A DNA stretch of 5,037 nucleotides from Chloroflexota bacterium (GTDB lineage: Bacteria > Chloroflexota > Anaerolineae > UBA4142): contig JAMCRS010000132.1 of NCBI GenBank assembly GCA_023380675.1, positions 1-5,037 of the forward strand. The letters are read 5' to 3'. Below, piece by piece: positions 1 to 4,997 of the stretch; the stretch's first letter is position 1, and the number at the start of each line of letters is the position of its first letter. The position numbers were made by a program, and so were the translations under genes. A model generated the notes under the pieces. That model was not told the DNA's origin, did no database searches, and saw only the letters and a program-made list of their open reading frames with translations.

Positions 1-152
1 CCTGCCCTGGCGGAACCGTGGCTGTGGCGCAGTTCTCCACAGTCATGCCAGGGAAGAAAGGGGAGCAGCTCCCTCTTCGCCCTTAGGTCGACGATCCCCG
101 CCCCGCACTTTGAGTCCCGCGGGGTCTGCGGGAAAGCCCAGCGGAGAGGGAA
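1..152. other. Non-coding, hairpin-rich region at the window edge
   Basis: I find no gene here that I can defend. Several inverted repeats are visible. One is a two-tier hairpin with outer arms 5-11/47-53 (CCCTGGC/GCCAGGG) and inner arms 20-27/37-44 (CTGTGG/CCACAG core plus a G-U and a G-C pair). A small stem lies at 61-65/69-73 (GGGAG/CTCCC), and a 6-bp stem at 115-120/128-133 (TCCCGC/GCGGGA). None is followed by a T-run, so they are not classical terminators. Together with the two hairpins at 153-268 they make a long structured stretch before the transporter operon. It could be an untranslated leader, an unannotated RNA, or the junction between two genes. I did not recognise any known riboswitch consensus in it. 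Confidence 0.4.
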
Positions 153-205
153 CGCTAGTGCGTCCATAATGCGGTGCGCAGCACCGCTCCGAAGACGCAC
201 TAGCG
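153..205. promoter_or_regulatory. Two-tier hairpin 1 upstream of the ABC operon
   Basis: Perfect 12-bp outer arms lie at 153-164 (CGCTAGTGCGTC) and 194-205 (GACGCACTAGCG). They enclose a symmetric 6/6 internal loop (CATAAT at 165-170, TCCGAA at 188-193). Inside is a perfect 7-bp stem, GCGGTGC (171-177) with GCACCGC (181-187), closed by a GCA triloop. There is no T-run, so it is not an intrinsic terminator. Its place upstream of the transporter genes suggests a structured leader element or a protein-binding palindrome, but no function can be read from the sequence. CATAAT also resembles a -10 box, though no -35 box stands 17 bp upstream. Confidence 0.6.
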
Positions 206-213
206 GGCCGGGG

Positions 214-268
214 CGATGGAGCGTCTCTGAAGCCCGGCCATTGGCCGGGCGTAATGGTCGCTCCATCG
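214..268. promoter_or_regulatory. Two-tier hairpin 2 upstream of the ABC operon
   Basis: Perfect 10-bp outer arms lie at 214-223 (CGATGGAGCG) and 259-268 (CGCTCCATCG). They enclose a symmetric 8/8 internal loop (TCTCTGAA at 224-231, GTAATGGT at 251-258). Inside is an 8-bp stem, GCCCGGCC (232-239) with GGCCGGGC (243-250), closed by an ATT triloop. The element sits 8 bp after hairpin 1 and about 23 bp before the Shine-Dalgarno of the ATPase gene. It repeats the design of hairpin 1 with different arm sequences. It is probably in the operon's leader transcript, though a DNA-level role (operator, repeat element) is equally possible. Confidence 0.6.
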
Positions 269-291
269 AGGTCGGCCGGCGGTTCGCCATC

Positions 292-296
292 GGAGG
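292..296 (+). promoter_or_regulatory. Shine-Dalgarno that sets a TTG start
   Basis: GGAGG at 292-296 lies 8 nt before TTG at 305-307, in frame with the ATPase. The only upstream ATG in frame (254) falls inside the second hairpin and has no ribosome-binding site, so TTG 305 is the preferred start. Confidence 0.7.
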
Positions 297-304
297 AAAG
301 GCAT

Positions 305-1159
305 TTGAAGCTTGAGATCGGCTATCTGACAAAGAGCTACACGACCAAAACAGGGCCCCTCACCGCGCTCGAATCGATTCAGCTGCAACTGAATGCCGGC
401 GAGTTCGTTTGCCTGCTCGGTCCCTCTGGCTGCGGCAAGTCCACGCTCTTGAACATCGTGGCGGGGCTGGACGAGCCGACCGCGGGCCAGGTCCGGATCG
501 ACGGGCGAGTCGTCCGCGGGCCCGGCACGGATCGTGTTATGATCTTTCAAAATGCTGCGCTCTTTCCTTGGCTCAACGTCATCGACAACACCGAATTCGG
601 TTTACAGATGGCGGGTGTGCCGAGACCGGCGCGACGACAGATCGCACGACGATTCCTGCAGATGGTCCATTTGACGGAATTCGAGCAGGCCTTTGTTCAC
701 GAGCTTTCCGGCGGCATGCGACAGCGCGTCGCCATTGCGCGCGCTTTGGCGCTCGACCCGGATGTGCTGTTGATGGACGAGCCCTTCGGCGCGCTGGATG
801 CCCAGAGCCGTGACATCCTCCATTCCGAGCTGCAGGAGATCTGGTCGAGCACTCACAAGACCGTTCTGTTCGTCACGCACAACGTGCGCGAAGCGATCGT
901 TCTGGGTGACCGTGTCGTGGTGCTCTCGTCCCGGCCGGGACGGATCAAGCGGGTTTTCCCGATCGATCTGCCGAGGCCGCGCGAGATCGAAAGCTACGCG
1001 GTGGTGGACCTGGCGCGCGAGATCATGGAAGTACTGCGCGACGACGTGCTCGTGAGCGAGCGCGCCGCGCAGCTAGCCCTCCTGGGGCGCGAGGGCGAAG
1101 CAAAGATCGAAGCCGGCTTGCGGGCTTCGTTCAGAGAGGTAGGGGATGACGTACTCTAG
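305..1159 (+). CDS. ABC transporter ATP-binding protein, NitT/TauT (nitrate/sulfonate/taurine) type
   Basis: This is the cytoplasmic ATPase that powers an import ABC transporter. From the TTG start it is 284 residues. The nucleotide-binding motifs are all present and in order: Walker A GPSGCGKST (39-47), Q-loop Gln82, signature LSGGMRQR (134-141), Walker B VLLMDE (154-159) with Glu159 as catalytic base, D-loop ALD (163-165) and H-loop His192. The segments GPGTDR before the Q-loop and FPWLNVIDN after it are typical of the SsuB/TauB/NrtD group. Residues after about 220 form the usual C-terminal extension, slightly longer than in the shortest members. The stop overlaps the permease start by 14 bp, so the two are co-translated. 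No substrate-binding protein is in view, so sulfonate, nitrate, taurine, a thiamine precursor or an organic acid cannot be told apart. An ATG at 254 would add 17 residues but lacks a ribosome-binding site. Confidence 0.93.
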   Translation: MKLEIGYLTKSYTTKTGPLTALESIQLQLNAGEFVCLLGPSGCGKSTLLNIVAGLDEPTAGQVRIDGRVVRGPGTDRVMIFQNAALFPWLNVIDNTEFGLQMAGVPRPARRQIARRFLQMVHLTEFEQAFVHELSGGMRQRVAIARALALDPDVLLMDEPFGALDAQSRDILHSELQEIWSSTHKTVLFVTHNVREAIVLGDRVVVLSSRPGRIKRVFPIDLPRPREIESYAVVDLAREIMEVLRDDVLVSERAAQLALLGREGEAKIEAGLRASFREVGDDVL

Positions 1160-1925
1160 CCGGGTGCCCGGGAGCAACGGGACGCGCAAGCTCGTTTTTT
1201 ATCTGGCCCTCTTGGTAGGCTGGCAGGGACTCGTATGGATCGGCCTGTGGCCGGAATTCATTTTTCCGTCCCCGCTCGGAGTGCTGTTGACGCTCGTGCG
1301 CGGCGTTCAGAATGGAACGCTCCTGGTCGGGATTGCGATCAGCCTGCAGCGAATCCTGATCGGCTTTGGGGTCTCGGCGGCGGTGGGGATGGTATTGGGA
1401 CTGGCGATCGGACGCATCCGGCTGTTGGACGAAACGGTTGGCTCGCTCGTCTTGGGATTGCAGGCGCTGCCGAGCATCTGCTGGCTGCCGCTCGCGCTGC
1501 TCTGGTTCGGCCTGAGCGAGACGGCCATCCTCTTCGTCGTCGTCATGGGCGCGCTGCTTTCGATCACGCTCGCGACCGAAGCCGGCGTCAAGAACACGCC
1601 CCCCCTCTACCTGCGTGCGGCGCGCAACCTGGGTGCGCGCGGTTGGAGGCTATACGCTCTCGTCATTCTCCCGGCCGCCCTCCCGGCGATCATCACCGGC
1701 ATGAAGCTAGGCTGGTCCTTCGCTTGGCGGTCCCTGATGGCAGGCGAATTGCTCTACGTGAGCTTTGGACTGGGGCACCTCTTGATGATGGGCCGCGATC
1801 TGAACGACATGAGCCAGGTGGTCGCGGTCATGTTGGTTATTATCGGCATCGGCCTGGCGGTGGACCGTCTGGTCTTCGCTCCGCTCGAAACGCGGGTGCG
1901 CGAGCGCTGGGGTCTGCAAACCTAG
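1146..1925 (+). CDS. ABC transporter permease, NitT/TauT type
   Basis: This 259-residue inner-membrane protein forms the translocation channel, probably as a homodimer with two copies of the ATPase encoded just upstream. Hydrophobic segments are visible at about 16-34, 63-90, 98-121, 125-143, 186-210 and 222-246, consistent with the usual six helices. The cytoplasmic EAA loop that docks onto the ATPase is at about 144-180, with TEAGVKN, then LRAARNLGARGWRLY and VILPAALP; Gly163 is the invariant glycine of this loop. Length is normal for the SsuC/TauC family. The start overlaps the ATPase stop by 14 bp and has its own Shine-Dalgarno, AGAGAGG (1133-1139), 6 nt upstream. A short hairpin (1108-1114/1123-1129) lies just before that site. 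There is no terminator after the gene; a new promoter begins within 30 bp. The substrate is unknown because the binding protein is missing from the window. Confidence 0.92.
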   Translation: MTYSSRVPGSNGTRKLVFYLALLVGWQGLVWIGLWPEFIFPSPLGVLLTLVRGVQNGTLLVGIAISLQRILIGFGVSAAVGMVLGLAIGRIRLLDETVGSLVLGLQALPSICWLPLALLWFGLSETAILFVVVMGALLSITLATEAGVKNTPPLYLRAARNLGARGWRLYALVILPAALPAIITGMKLGWSFAWRSLMAGELLYVSFGLGHLLMMGRDLNDMSQVVAVMLVIIGIGLAVDRLVFAPLETRVRERWGLQT

Positions 1926-1951
1926 CCGCGCGCAAAGAATAGTGGATTTGA

Positions 1952-1960
1952 TGGTATAAT
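1952..1960 (+). promoter_or_regulatory. Extended -10 promoter (TGG TATAAT)
   Basis: TGGTATAAT matches the extended -10 consensus TGnTATAAT exactly. The position 17 bp upstream (GCAAAG region, about 1932-1937) is a poor -35 box, which is common for extended -10 promoters. Transcription should start near 1967, giving a leader of about 75 nt before the ATG at 2043. It lies 27 bp after the permease stop and would give the next gene its own transcript in addition to any read-through. Confidence 0.65.
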
Positions 1961-2042
1961 GTCACCGGCGAGGGCGCGGCGTTCTGAACGGCACGCATGC
2001 GCCCGACGAATTCATCGAAGGCAGGCTCGACCACATTCGGAT

Positions 2043-2477
2043 ATGCAAAACAACGTGGATTGCGAGACGCTGCTGAAATCGCTGGTTTTCATGGCGGACG
2101 GCGTAGCGGCGACGATCGGGGACATGGGTGCGCGCGCGACGATGCGCCTGGCCGGGCACCGCGCGGCGGTGAGCTTGCTCGAAGCGCTGCCGCTGGAGCT
2201 CGACCGGGAAGAGGCGATACGGCGAGCCGGGCCGATCATGGTCGAGCTCGGCTTTGTCGCCGACGTCACTTTCGTCGACGAACGACACCTGGCCGTGGAT
2301 GGCGGCGTGATGTTCCACCTCCTCCGCAGGCTCAAACGAGAGACACAGCGCCACCCGGCGTGCTATTATCCCATTGGACTGTTCGAAGGGTTCGTCAACG
2401 TGCTCAGCAAGCAGCACGTTTCCGTCGTGCAGCACCAAGTCGACGGAGAGCGGGAAATATGGACGCTCGAGCGATAA
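2043..2477 (+). CDS. Conserved-looking protein of unknown function, possible V4R-like small-molecule-binding fold
   Basis: The product is 144 residues, soluble, with no signal peptide or membrane segment. The N-terminal part (about 8-50) looks helical and holds MADGVAATIGDMGARATMRLAGHRAA, rich in Gly, Ala and Met. The middle (about 64-98) alternates strand and helix. The C-terminal part has a conserved-looking CYYPIGLFEGF patch (107-117) and ends in two probable strands. The Gly-rich N-terminus plus a late Phe-Glu-Gly-Phe patch faintly recall V4R/hydrocarbon-binding domains, but Cys ligands of that family are not obvious, so this is a guess. The reading frame is open from an ATG at 1959, but that codon overlaps the -10 box and cannot be in the transcript from this promoter; ATG 2043 is therefore chosen although its Shine-Dalgarno is weak. 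A strong terminator follows 5 bp after the stop. Confidence 0.7.
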   Translation: MQNNVDCETLLKSLVFMADGVAATIGDMGARATMRLAGHRAAVSLLEALPLELDREEAIRRAGPIMVELGFVADVTFVDERHLAVDGGVMFHLLRRLKRETQRHPACYYPIGLFEGFVNVLSKQHVSVVQHQVDGEREIWTLER

Positions 2478-2482
2478 GACAG

Positions 2483-2516
2483 CCCGTCAGGCCGTAAGCA
2501 GCCTGGCGGGTTTTTT
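2483..2516 (+). terminator. Intrinsic terminator after the unknown-function gene
   Basis: A 10-bp stem (CCCGTCAGGC at 2483-2492 with GCCTGGCGGG at 2501-2510, one G-U pair) has an 8-nt loop and is followed by six T at 2511-2516. It ends + strand transcription 5 bp after the stop at 2477. On the opposite strand the hairpin lacks a good T-run, so it would be at best a weak stop for the converging gene that ends at 2537. Confidence 0.92.
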
Positions 2517-2536
2517 GATTTCAGGGTTGATCGGGA

Positions 2537-2992
2537 CTACTGAGGACCGGCGGCCGTGGGCAACCCGGCCGGGATCGGGCTGGGCAAAGCGGGCGGCGCT
2601 CGTTTCGGGGTCGGAGAGGGTGGAACCGGACGCGTTGGCGCCGGAGTGGCCGGCGATCCGGCCGGGACGACGAGTGGGTTGGGGAAAACGTACGGCACCC
2701 GCGTCGGCTCGACGACGGCGTTTGTCGGAGTGGCCGTATCGGGCAGAGTGGGTATCAAGGTGATCGTCGGTGTTGGTCCCGGCGTTAGCGTGGGCGGCGG
2801 CGTTCGACTCGGCGCCGGAGTCGCGACCACGAACTGCTCTTCGACGATCGGCGCAGGTTCCGCCGGTACGGGGGTCGGCTCCAGCGTCGCGACGTAGATT
2901 CCCAGCACCAAGCAATAGCCGAACAGAATCACGAGCACGACGTCGACGAAGAGACCAATTGCCAGCAGGTTCCGGTTCTGGGTGAATCGCAC
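2537..2992 (-). CDS. Membrane-anchored Pro/Thr-rich protein of unknown function
   Basis: The product is 151 residues and starts with GTG at 2992; an in-frame stop 15 bp upstream excludes an earlier start. A short basic N-terminus (MRFTQNRN) precedes one hydrophobic segment at about 9-35, so the protein probably has its N-terminus inside and its tail outside, as an uncleaved signal anchor. Residues 38-151 are low complexity, rich in Pro, Thr, Ala and Val, with runs such as PSRTPPPTLTPGPTPT, and contain no recognisable domain. Such stalk-like tails are common in Chloroflexota surface proteins. An Asp at 17 inside the membrane segment is unusual. The Shine-Dalgarno is poor. A -10-like TATACT lies about 55 bp upstream. 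The gene converges on the + strand gene ending at 2477. Translation of the opposite strand is Gly/Val-rich, as expected for an antisense shadow of Pro codons. Confidence 0.72.
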   Translation of the reverse strand: MRFTQNRNLLAIGLFVDVVLVILFGYCLVLGIYVATLEPTPVPAEPAPIVEEQFVVATPAPSRTPPPTLTPGPTPTITLIPTLPDTATPTNAVVEPTRVPYVFPNPLVVPAGSPATPAPTRPVPPSPTPKRAPPALPSPIPAGLPTAAGPQ

Positions 2993-3048
2993 GGTAACGT
3001 CAACTTAACGAGCCTTCATTGAGCTTTTGGCATAGTTCGCCGCGGCCA

Positions 3049-3077
3049 AGTATACTCGAATATCGTTTGGAGGGAAA
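3049..3077 (-). promoter_or_regulatory. Candidate promoter for the Pro/Thr-rich protein gene
   Basis: On the - strand TATACT (plus coordinates 3049-3054) is a good -10 box, with a weak -35 (TTTCCC, 3072-3077) 17 bp away. Transcription would begin near 3042, about 50 nt before the GTG at 2992. The core AGTATACT (3049-3056) is a perfect palindrome, so it also reads as a -10 on the other strand. The rest of the 128-bp gap 2993-3120 shows no terminator or gene. Confidence 0.35.
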
Positions 3078-3120
3078 GGCAGAACAATCCCACCGTCGAG
3101 CCGGCTGACCCTGCATTGCG

Positions 3121-3897
3121 CTAGATGTATAGCCTTTGCGGATCGATTTCCTTGCGCAAAAGGCGAAGCTCTTCGACGCTGGGGGGGTCGTTCGTGGCCA
3201 CCTGTGTCGGGATGATCAGGTCAAAGCCGGTATTGGCGATCACCTCTTCGGTGGTGACGCCGGGGTGCGTGGCGGCGAGCCGCATTCTGCAAGAGCCGCC
3301 GGAACTGGTATCATAATCCATCAGCGCCAGCGTCGACACGACGTTGACCGGACCGGTCCCTCGTGGCAGCCCGGCCCATTCGCGCGCGCCCGGACCGGTC
3401 AAATAACCGGGCGTAGTGACAAAGTCGACCTTTGGCACAAAGCGCCGCGTGTCGTGCTGCATGATCGCCACCGTCATCCAGCATAAGCTTCCGACGTCGT
3501 TGCCGCCTCCGCTGCCCGGCAGCCGTGCTCGAGGATGGTCGTGGTCGCCGATCGTCGTGGTGTTGAGGTTGCCGTGGCAGTCGATCTGGGCGCCCCCCAG
3601 AAACCCATAGTCGATGAATCCGCGTTGCGCCATCTCCATCGTCTCGCAAATGCCGGACGCGCAAACCGCTTTGTGGAACGTTCGGGCCTCGCCAACGGCC
3701 CGCGGGAGGCTTTCCAGGATAGCGCCGGTCCCACCAAACTCAAACACAGGCACCAAATGGGGCGCAACCGTCTTTGCCGCGAGCATCGCCGCGAGCATAG
3801 GGATGCCGGTTCCAATGAACGCCGTGGTGCCGTCCGCAAAAAGACGCGCCGCCACGCAGATCATGAGCTCGGTCTTGGTATAGCCTGGTTCAGACAT
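3121..3897 (-). CDS. gctB: CoA-transferase subunit B, glutaconate CoA-transferase type
   Basis: This is the beta subunit of a family I CoA-transferase, which moves CoA between acyl-CoA and a free acid through a glutamyl-CoA thioester on this subunit. It has 258 residues, close to the usual length (about 265). Compared from memory with Acidaminococcus GctB, the match runs the whole length: GTGIP (29-33), then Glu53 in VFEFGG, which aligns with the catalytic Glu54, then GGAQID (101-106), GNLN (109-112), IGDHDHPRARLPGSGGGND (116-134), MQHDTRRF (146-153), VTTPGYLTGPG and NTGFDL. The Shine-Dalgarno GGAGGT (3903-3908) lies 5 nt before ATG. It follows subunit A with an 83-bp gap, so the two form an operon. 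A run of seven C near the 3' end is in frame and the C-terminus (EEL..LRKEIDP) is intact. The natural acid and CoA donor are unknown; related pairs act on glutaconate, 3-oxoadipate, or as IpdAB in steroid-ring degradation. Confidence 0.9.
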   Translation of the reverse strand: MSEPGYTKTELMICVAARLFADGTTAFIGTGIPMLAAMLAAKTVAPHLVPVFEFGGTGAILESLPRAVGEARTFHKAVCASGICETMEMAQRGFIDYGFLGGAQIDCHGNLNTTTIGDHDHPRARLPGSGGGNDVGSLCWMTVAIMQHDTRRFVPKVDFVTTPGYLTGPGAREWAGLPRGTGPVNVVSTLALMDYDTSSGGSCRMRLAATHPGVTTEEVIANTGFDLIIPTQVATNDPPSVEELRLLRKEIDPQRLYI

Positions 3898-3980
3898 GTC
3901 GGACCTCCGGCGGCCTGTTTCCGTGTGGCAATTCCGTCGCGGATGTATCGGGCCGCGTTCTTCTCTGCCCGCCCTTCATC

Positions 3981-4955
3981 CTATTCGCGCCGCTCACGTT
4001 CGGCCGTAACCCGGGCCAGCCGCTCCGGCCCGACGAGGTCGAGATAGCCGGCGTGGTCGCGCACGCCGTACACGTTCCGGGCGAGATAATCCGCCGCGCC
4101 GGTTTCCGTTTTGCTTGCGTCGACCCATTCGCGGATCGCGGCTTCGTCCCGACCATATACATACGCCATTTCGCCGGGATGGGAGCCAAAAGGAGCGTGG
4201 ACGACGGCGTCGACGAGCAAGTACGGGATCAGCGTGCGGTCCGGCTGCCGGCGGATCTCCTCGGTCGGGACGATCTCCTCGGCGCTGATGATGAGGCGCT
4301 TGGACGCGCGTGCCATTTCGGCCGCAAATCCGGAGATGCCGTCGATCTGCGCGTTCCCATAGCGATCAGCTCGATGCACGTGAATCAGTCCGACGTCGAG
4401 CACGAGTGCCGGCAGGAGACATACGGTCATGCCCGTAAACGGGTCCTGAGCGACCTGGGCGGCGCTGTAGGTTTGCGTGTCTGTGCCAAGCATGGAGCGC
4501 ACGGGGATGAAGGGCACCCCCATTGCGGCAGCCTTCATCCGCCACGAGATCGCGCCATTCGACCATTCGACGCAGCTTTCCACCTGCCCGGACTCGACCG
4601 CGCGCCGCAGCGCAGACGATGTTCCGTAAACTTCCAGGCCGATGTACGTCAAGTCGAGTTTCTTGATCAGTCCAGCGGCGAGCAAGAGATCCAGCTCGAG
4701 CACTCCCTGGCCGCACACCCGCAGATCACTTTTGCGCTGCCGGACCATTTCGCGCACCAGAGACATCGGGCAGCGCACGGTGCCGTACAGCTCGGTGCCG
4801 ACGTAGCAGCCGTCCGTCACAAAGCGGCTGACGGCCTCCTGCTCGCTCATCAGCTTGTCTACCATCCTGCGCGACTTGGACCGATTCCATTCGCGGAATT
4901 CTTCCATGTCGTAAGGCTGGATCAATTCCCCGCGGCCTACGCTCAGAATCTCCAC
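3981..4955 (-). CDS. gctA: CoA-transferase subunit A, glutaconate CoA-transferase type
   Basis: This is the alpha subunit partner of the downstream subunit B; together they should form a cytoplasmic A2B2 or similar complex. From the GTG at 4955 it has 324 residues, the normal size. Family features seen: DPFTG (171-175), VGLIHVHRADRYGNAQIDG (188-206), SAEEIVPTEEIRR (224-236), VDAVVHAPFGSHP (248-260), and the AAAMGVPFIP segment (142-151). The first 35 residues (MEILSVGRGELIQPYD and on) form the short leader typical of a GctA-like subgroup rather than of Acidaminococcus GctA. The start is fixed by AGGAGG (4963-4968) 7 nt upstream; the same frame stays open upstream past the window edge but no better start exists. 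Odd point: residues 55-58 are ELYG where relatives carry GGFG, a loop lining the CoA pocket. Substrate unknown; transferase or IpdAB-like hydrolase activity are both possible. Confidence 0.88.
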   Translation of the reverse strand: MEILSVGRGELIQPYDMEEFREWNRSKSRRMVDKLMSEQEAVSRFVTDGCYVGTELYGTVRCPMSLVREMVRQRKSDLRVCGQGVLELDLLLAAGLIKKLDLTYIGLEVYGTSSALRRAVESGQVESCVEWSNGAISWRMKAAAMGVPFIPVRSMLGTDTQTYSAAQVAQDPFTGMTVCLLPALVLDVGLIHVHRADRYGNAQIDGISGFAAEMARASKRLIISAEEIVPTEEIRRQPDRTLIPYLLVDAVVHAPFGSHPGEMAYVYGRDEAAIREWVDASKTETGAADYLARNVYGVRDHAGYLDLVGPERLARVTAERERRE

Positions 4956-4962
4956 CTCGACA

Positions 4963-4968
4963 CCTCCT
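4963..4968 (-). promoter_or_regulatory. Strong Shine-Dalgarno that sets the GTG start of subunit A
   Basis: AGGAGG on the - strand (CCTCCT on +) stands 7 nt before GTG at 4955-4953. This excludes the longer reading from GTG 5030, whose extra 25 residues do not resemble the family and include the ribosome-binding site itself. Confidence 0.8.
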
Positions 4969-4974
4969 CGCGCA

Positions 4975-4997
4975 GTGAACGAAAAAGCGCCGTTCAC
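4975..4997 (-). other. Hairpin just upstream of the subunit A ribosome-binding site
   Basis: A perfect 7-bp inverted repeat, GTGAACG (4991-4997 read on -) with CGTTCAC (4975-4981), has a 9-nt loop containing five T. It ends 6 nt before the Shine-Dalgarno. It may affect translation of the CoA-transferase, or be incidental. The T-run is in the loop, so it is not a terminator. Confidence 0.4.

Noticed and set aside
1..46. Possible divergent gene starting at ATG 46 on the - strand (MTVENCATATVPPGQ, running off the left edge).
   Set aside because: Only 15 codons are visible, there is no Shine-Dalgarno just upstream, and the region forms a hairpin. It cannot be supported without more sequence.
214..268. 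Kink-turn or SAM-type riboswitch motif in hairpin 2 (CTGA in one loop strand, TAATG in the other; TGAAGCCCGGC resembles part of a SAM-I core).
   Set aside because: A kink-turn needs tandem sheared G-A pairs, and TAATG would give A-A instead. The rest of the SAM-I core is absent, and the GCCCGGC is simply one arm of the inner stem.
153..268. Integron attC sites or guanidine-II type tandem hairpins.
   Set aside because: No GTTRRRY/RYYYAAC core sites are present at the ends, and the triloops are GCA and ATT, not the ACGR tetraloops of the guanidine-II class.
1..315. The + strand is open in frame 1 from the left edge to a stop at 313-315, and frame 3 gives a plausible protein tail ending at TAG 84-86.
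   Set aside because: The frame 1 product is Arg/Ser-rich and unlike a protein family, and it runs through the perfect inverted repeats. The frame 3 tail (GGTVAVAQFSTVMPGKKG) is too short to judge. GC-rich DNA has few stops by chance.
1170..1200. T6 run at 1195-1200 after a weak GAGC/GCTC pairing, as an early terminator or attenuator in the permease gene.
   Set aside because: The stem is only 4 bp with a long loop and lies inside a well-supported coding sequence.
2556..2897. Gly/Val-rich open frame on the + strand opposite the Pro/Thr-rich gene.
   Set aside because: Antisense of Pro codons reads as Gly. The - strand frame has a proper membrane anchor and a typical composition, and the + strand terminator at 2483-2516 would separate this frame from any promoter.
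3181..3187. Run of seven G in the subunit B gene as a possible frameshift.
   Set aside because: The frame before and after it matches the family's C-terminus (EEL..LRKEIDP), so the gene is intact.
4969..4990. H-type pseudoknot between the GCGC in the hairpin loop and the GCGC before the Shine-Dalgarno of subunit A.
   Set aside because: The loop crossing the 7-bp stem would be only 1 nt and the first loop 0 nt, which is sterically unlikely.
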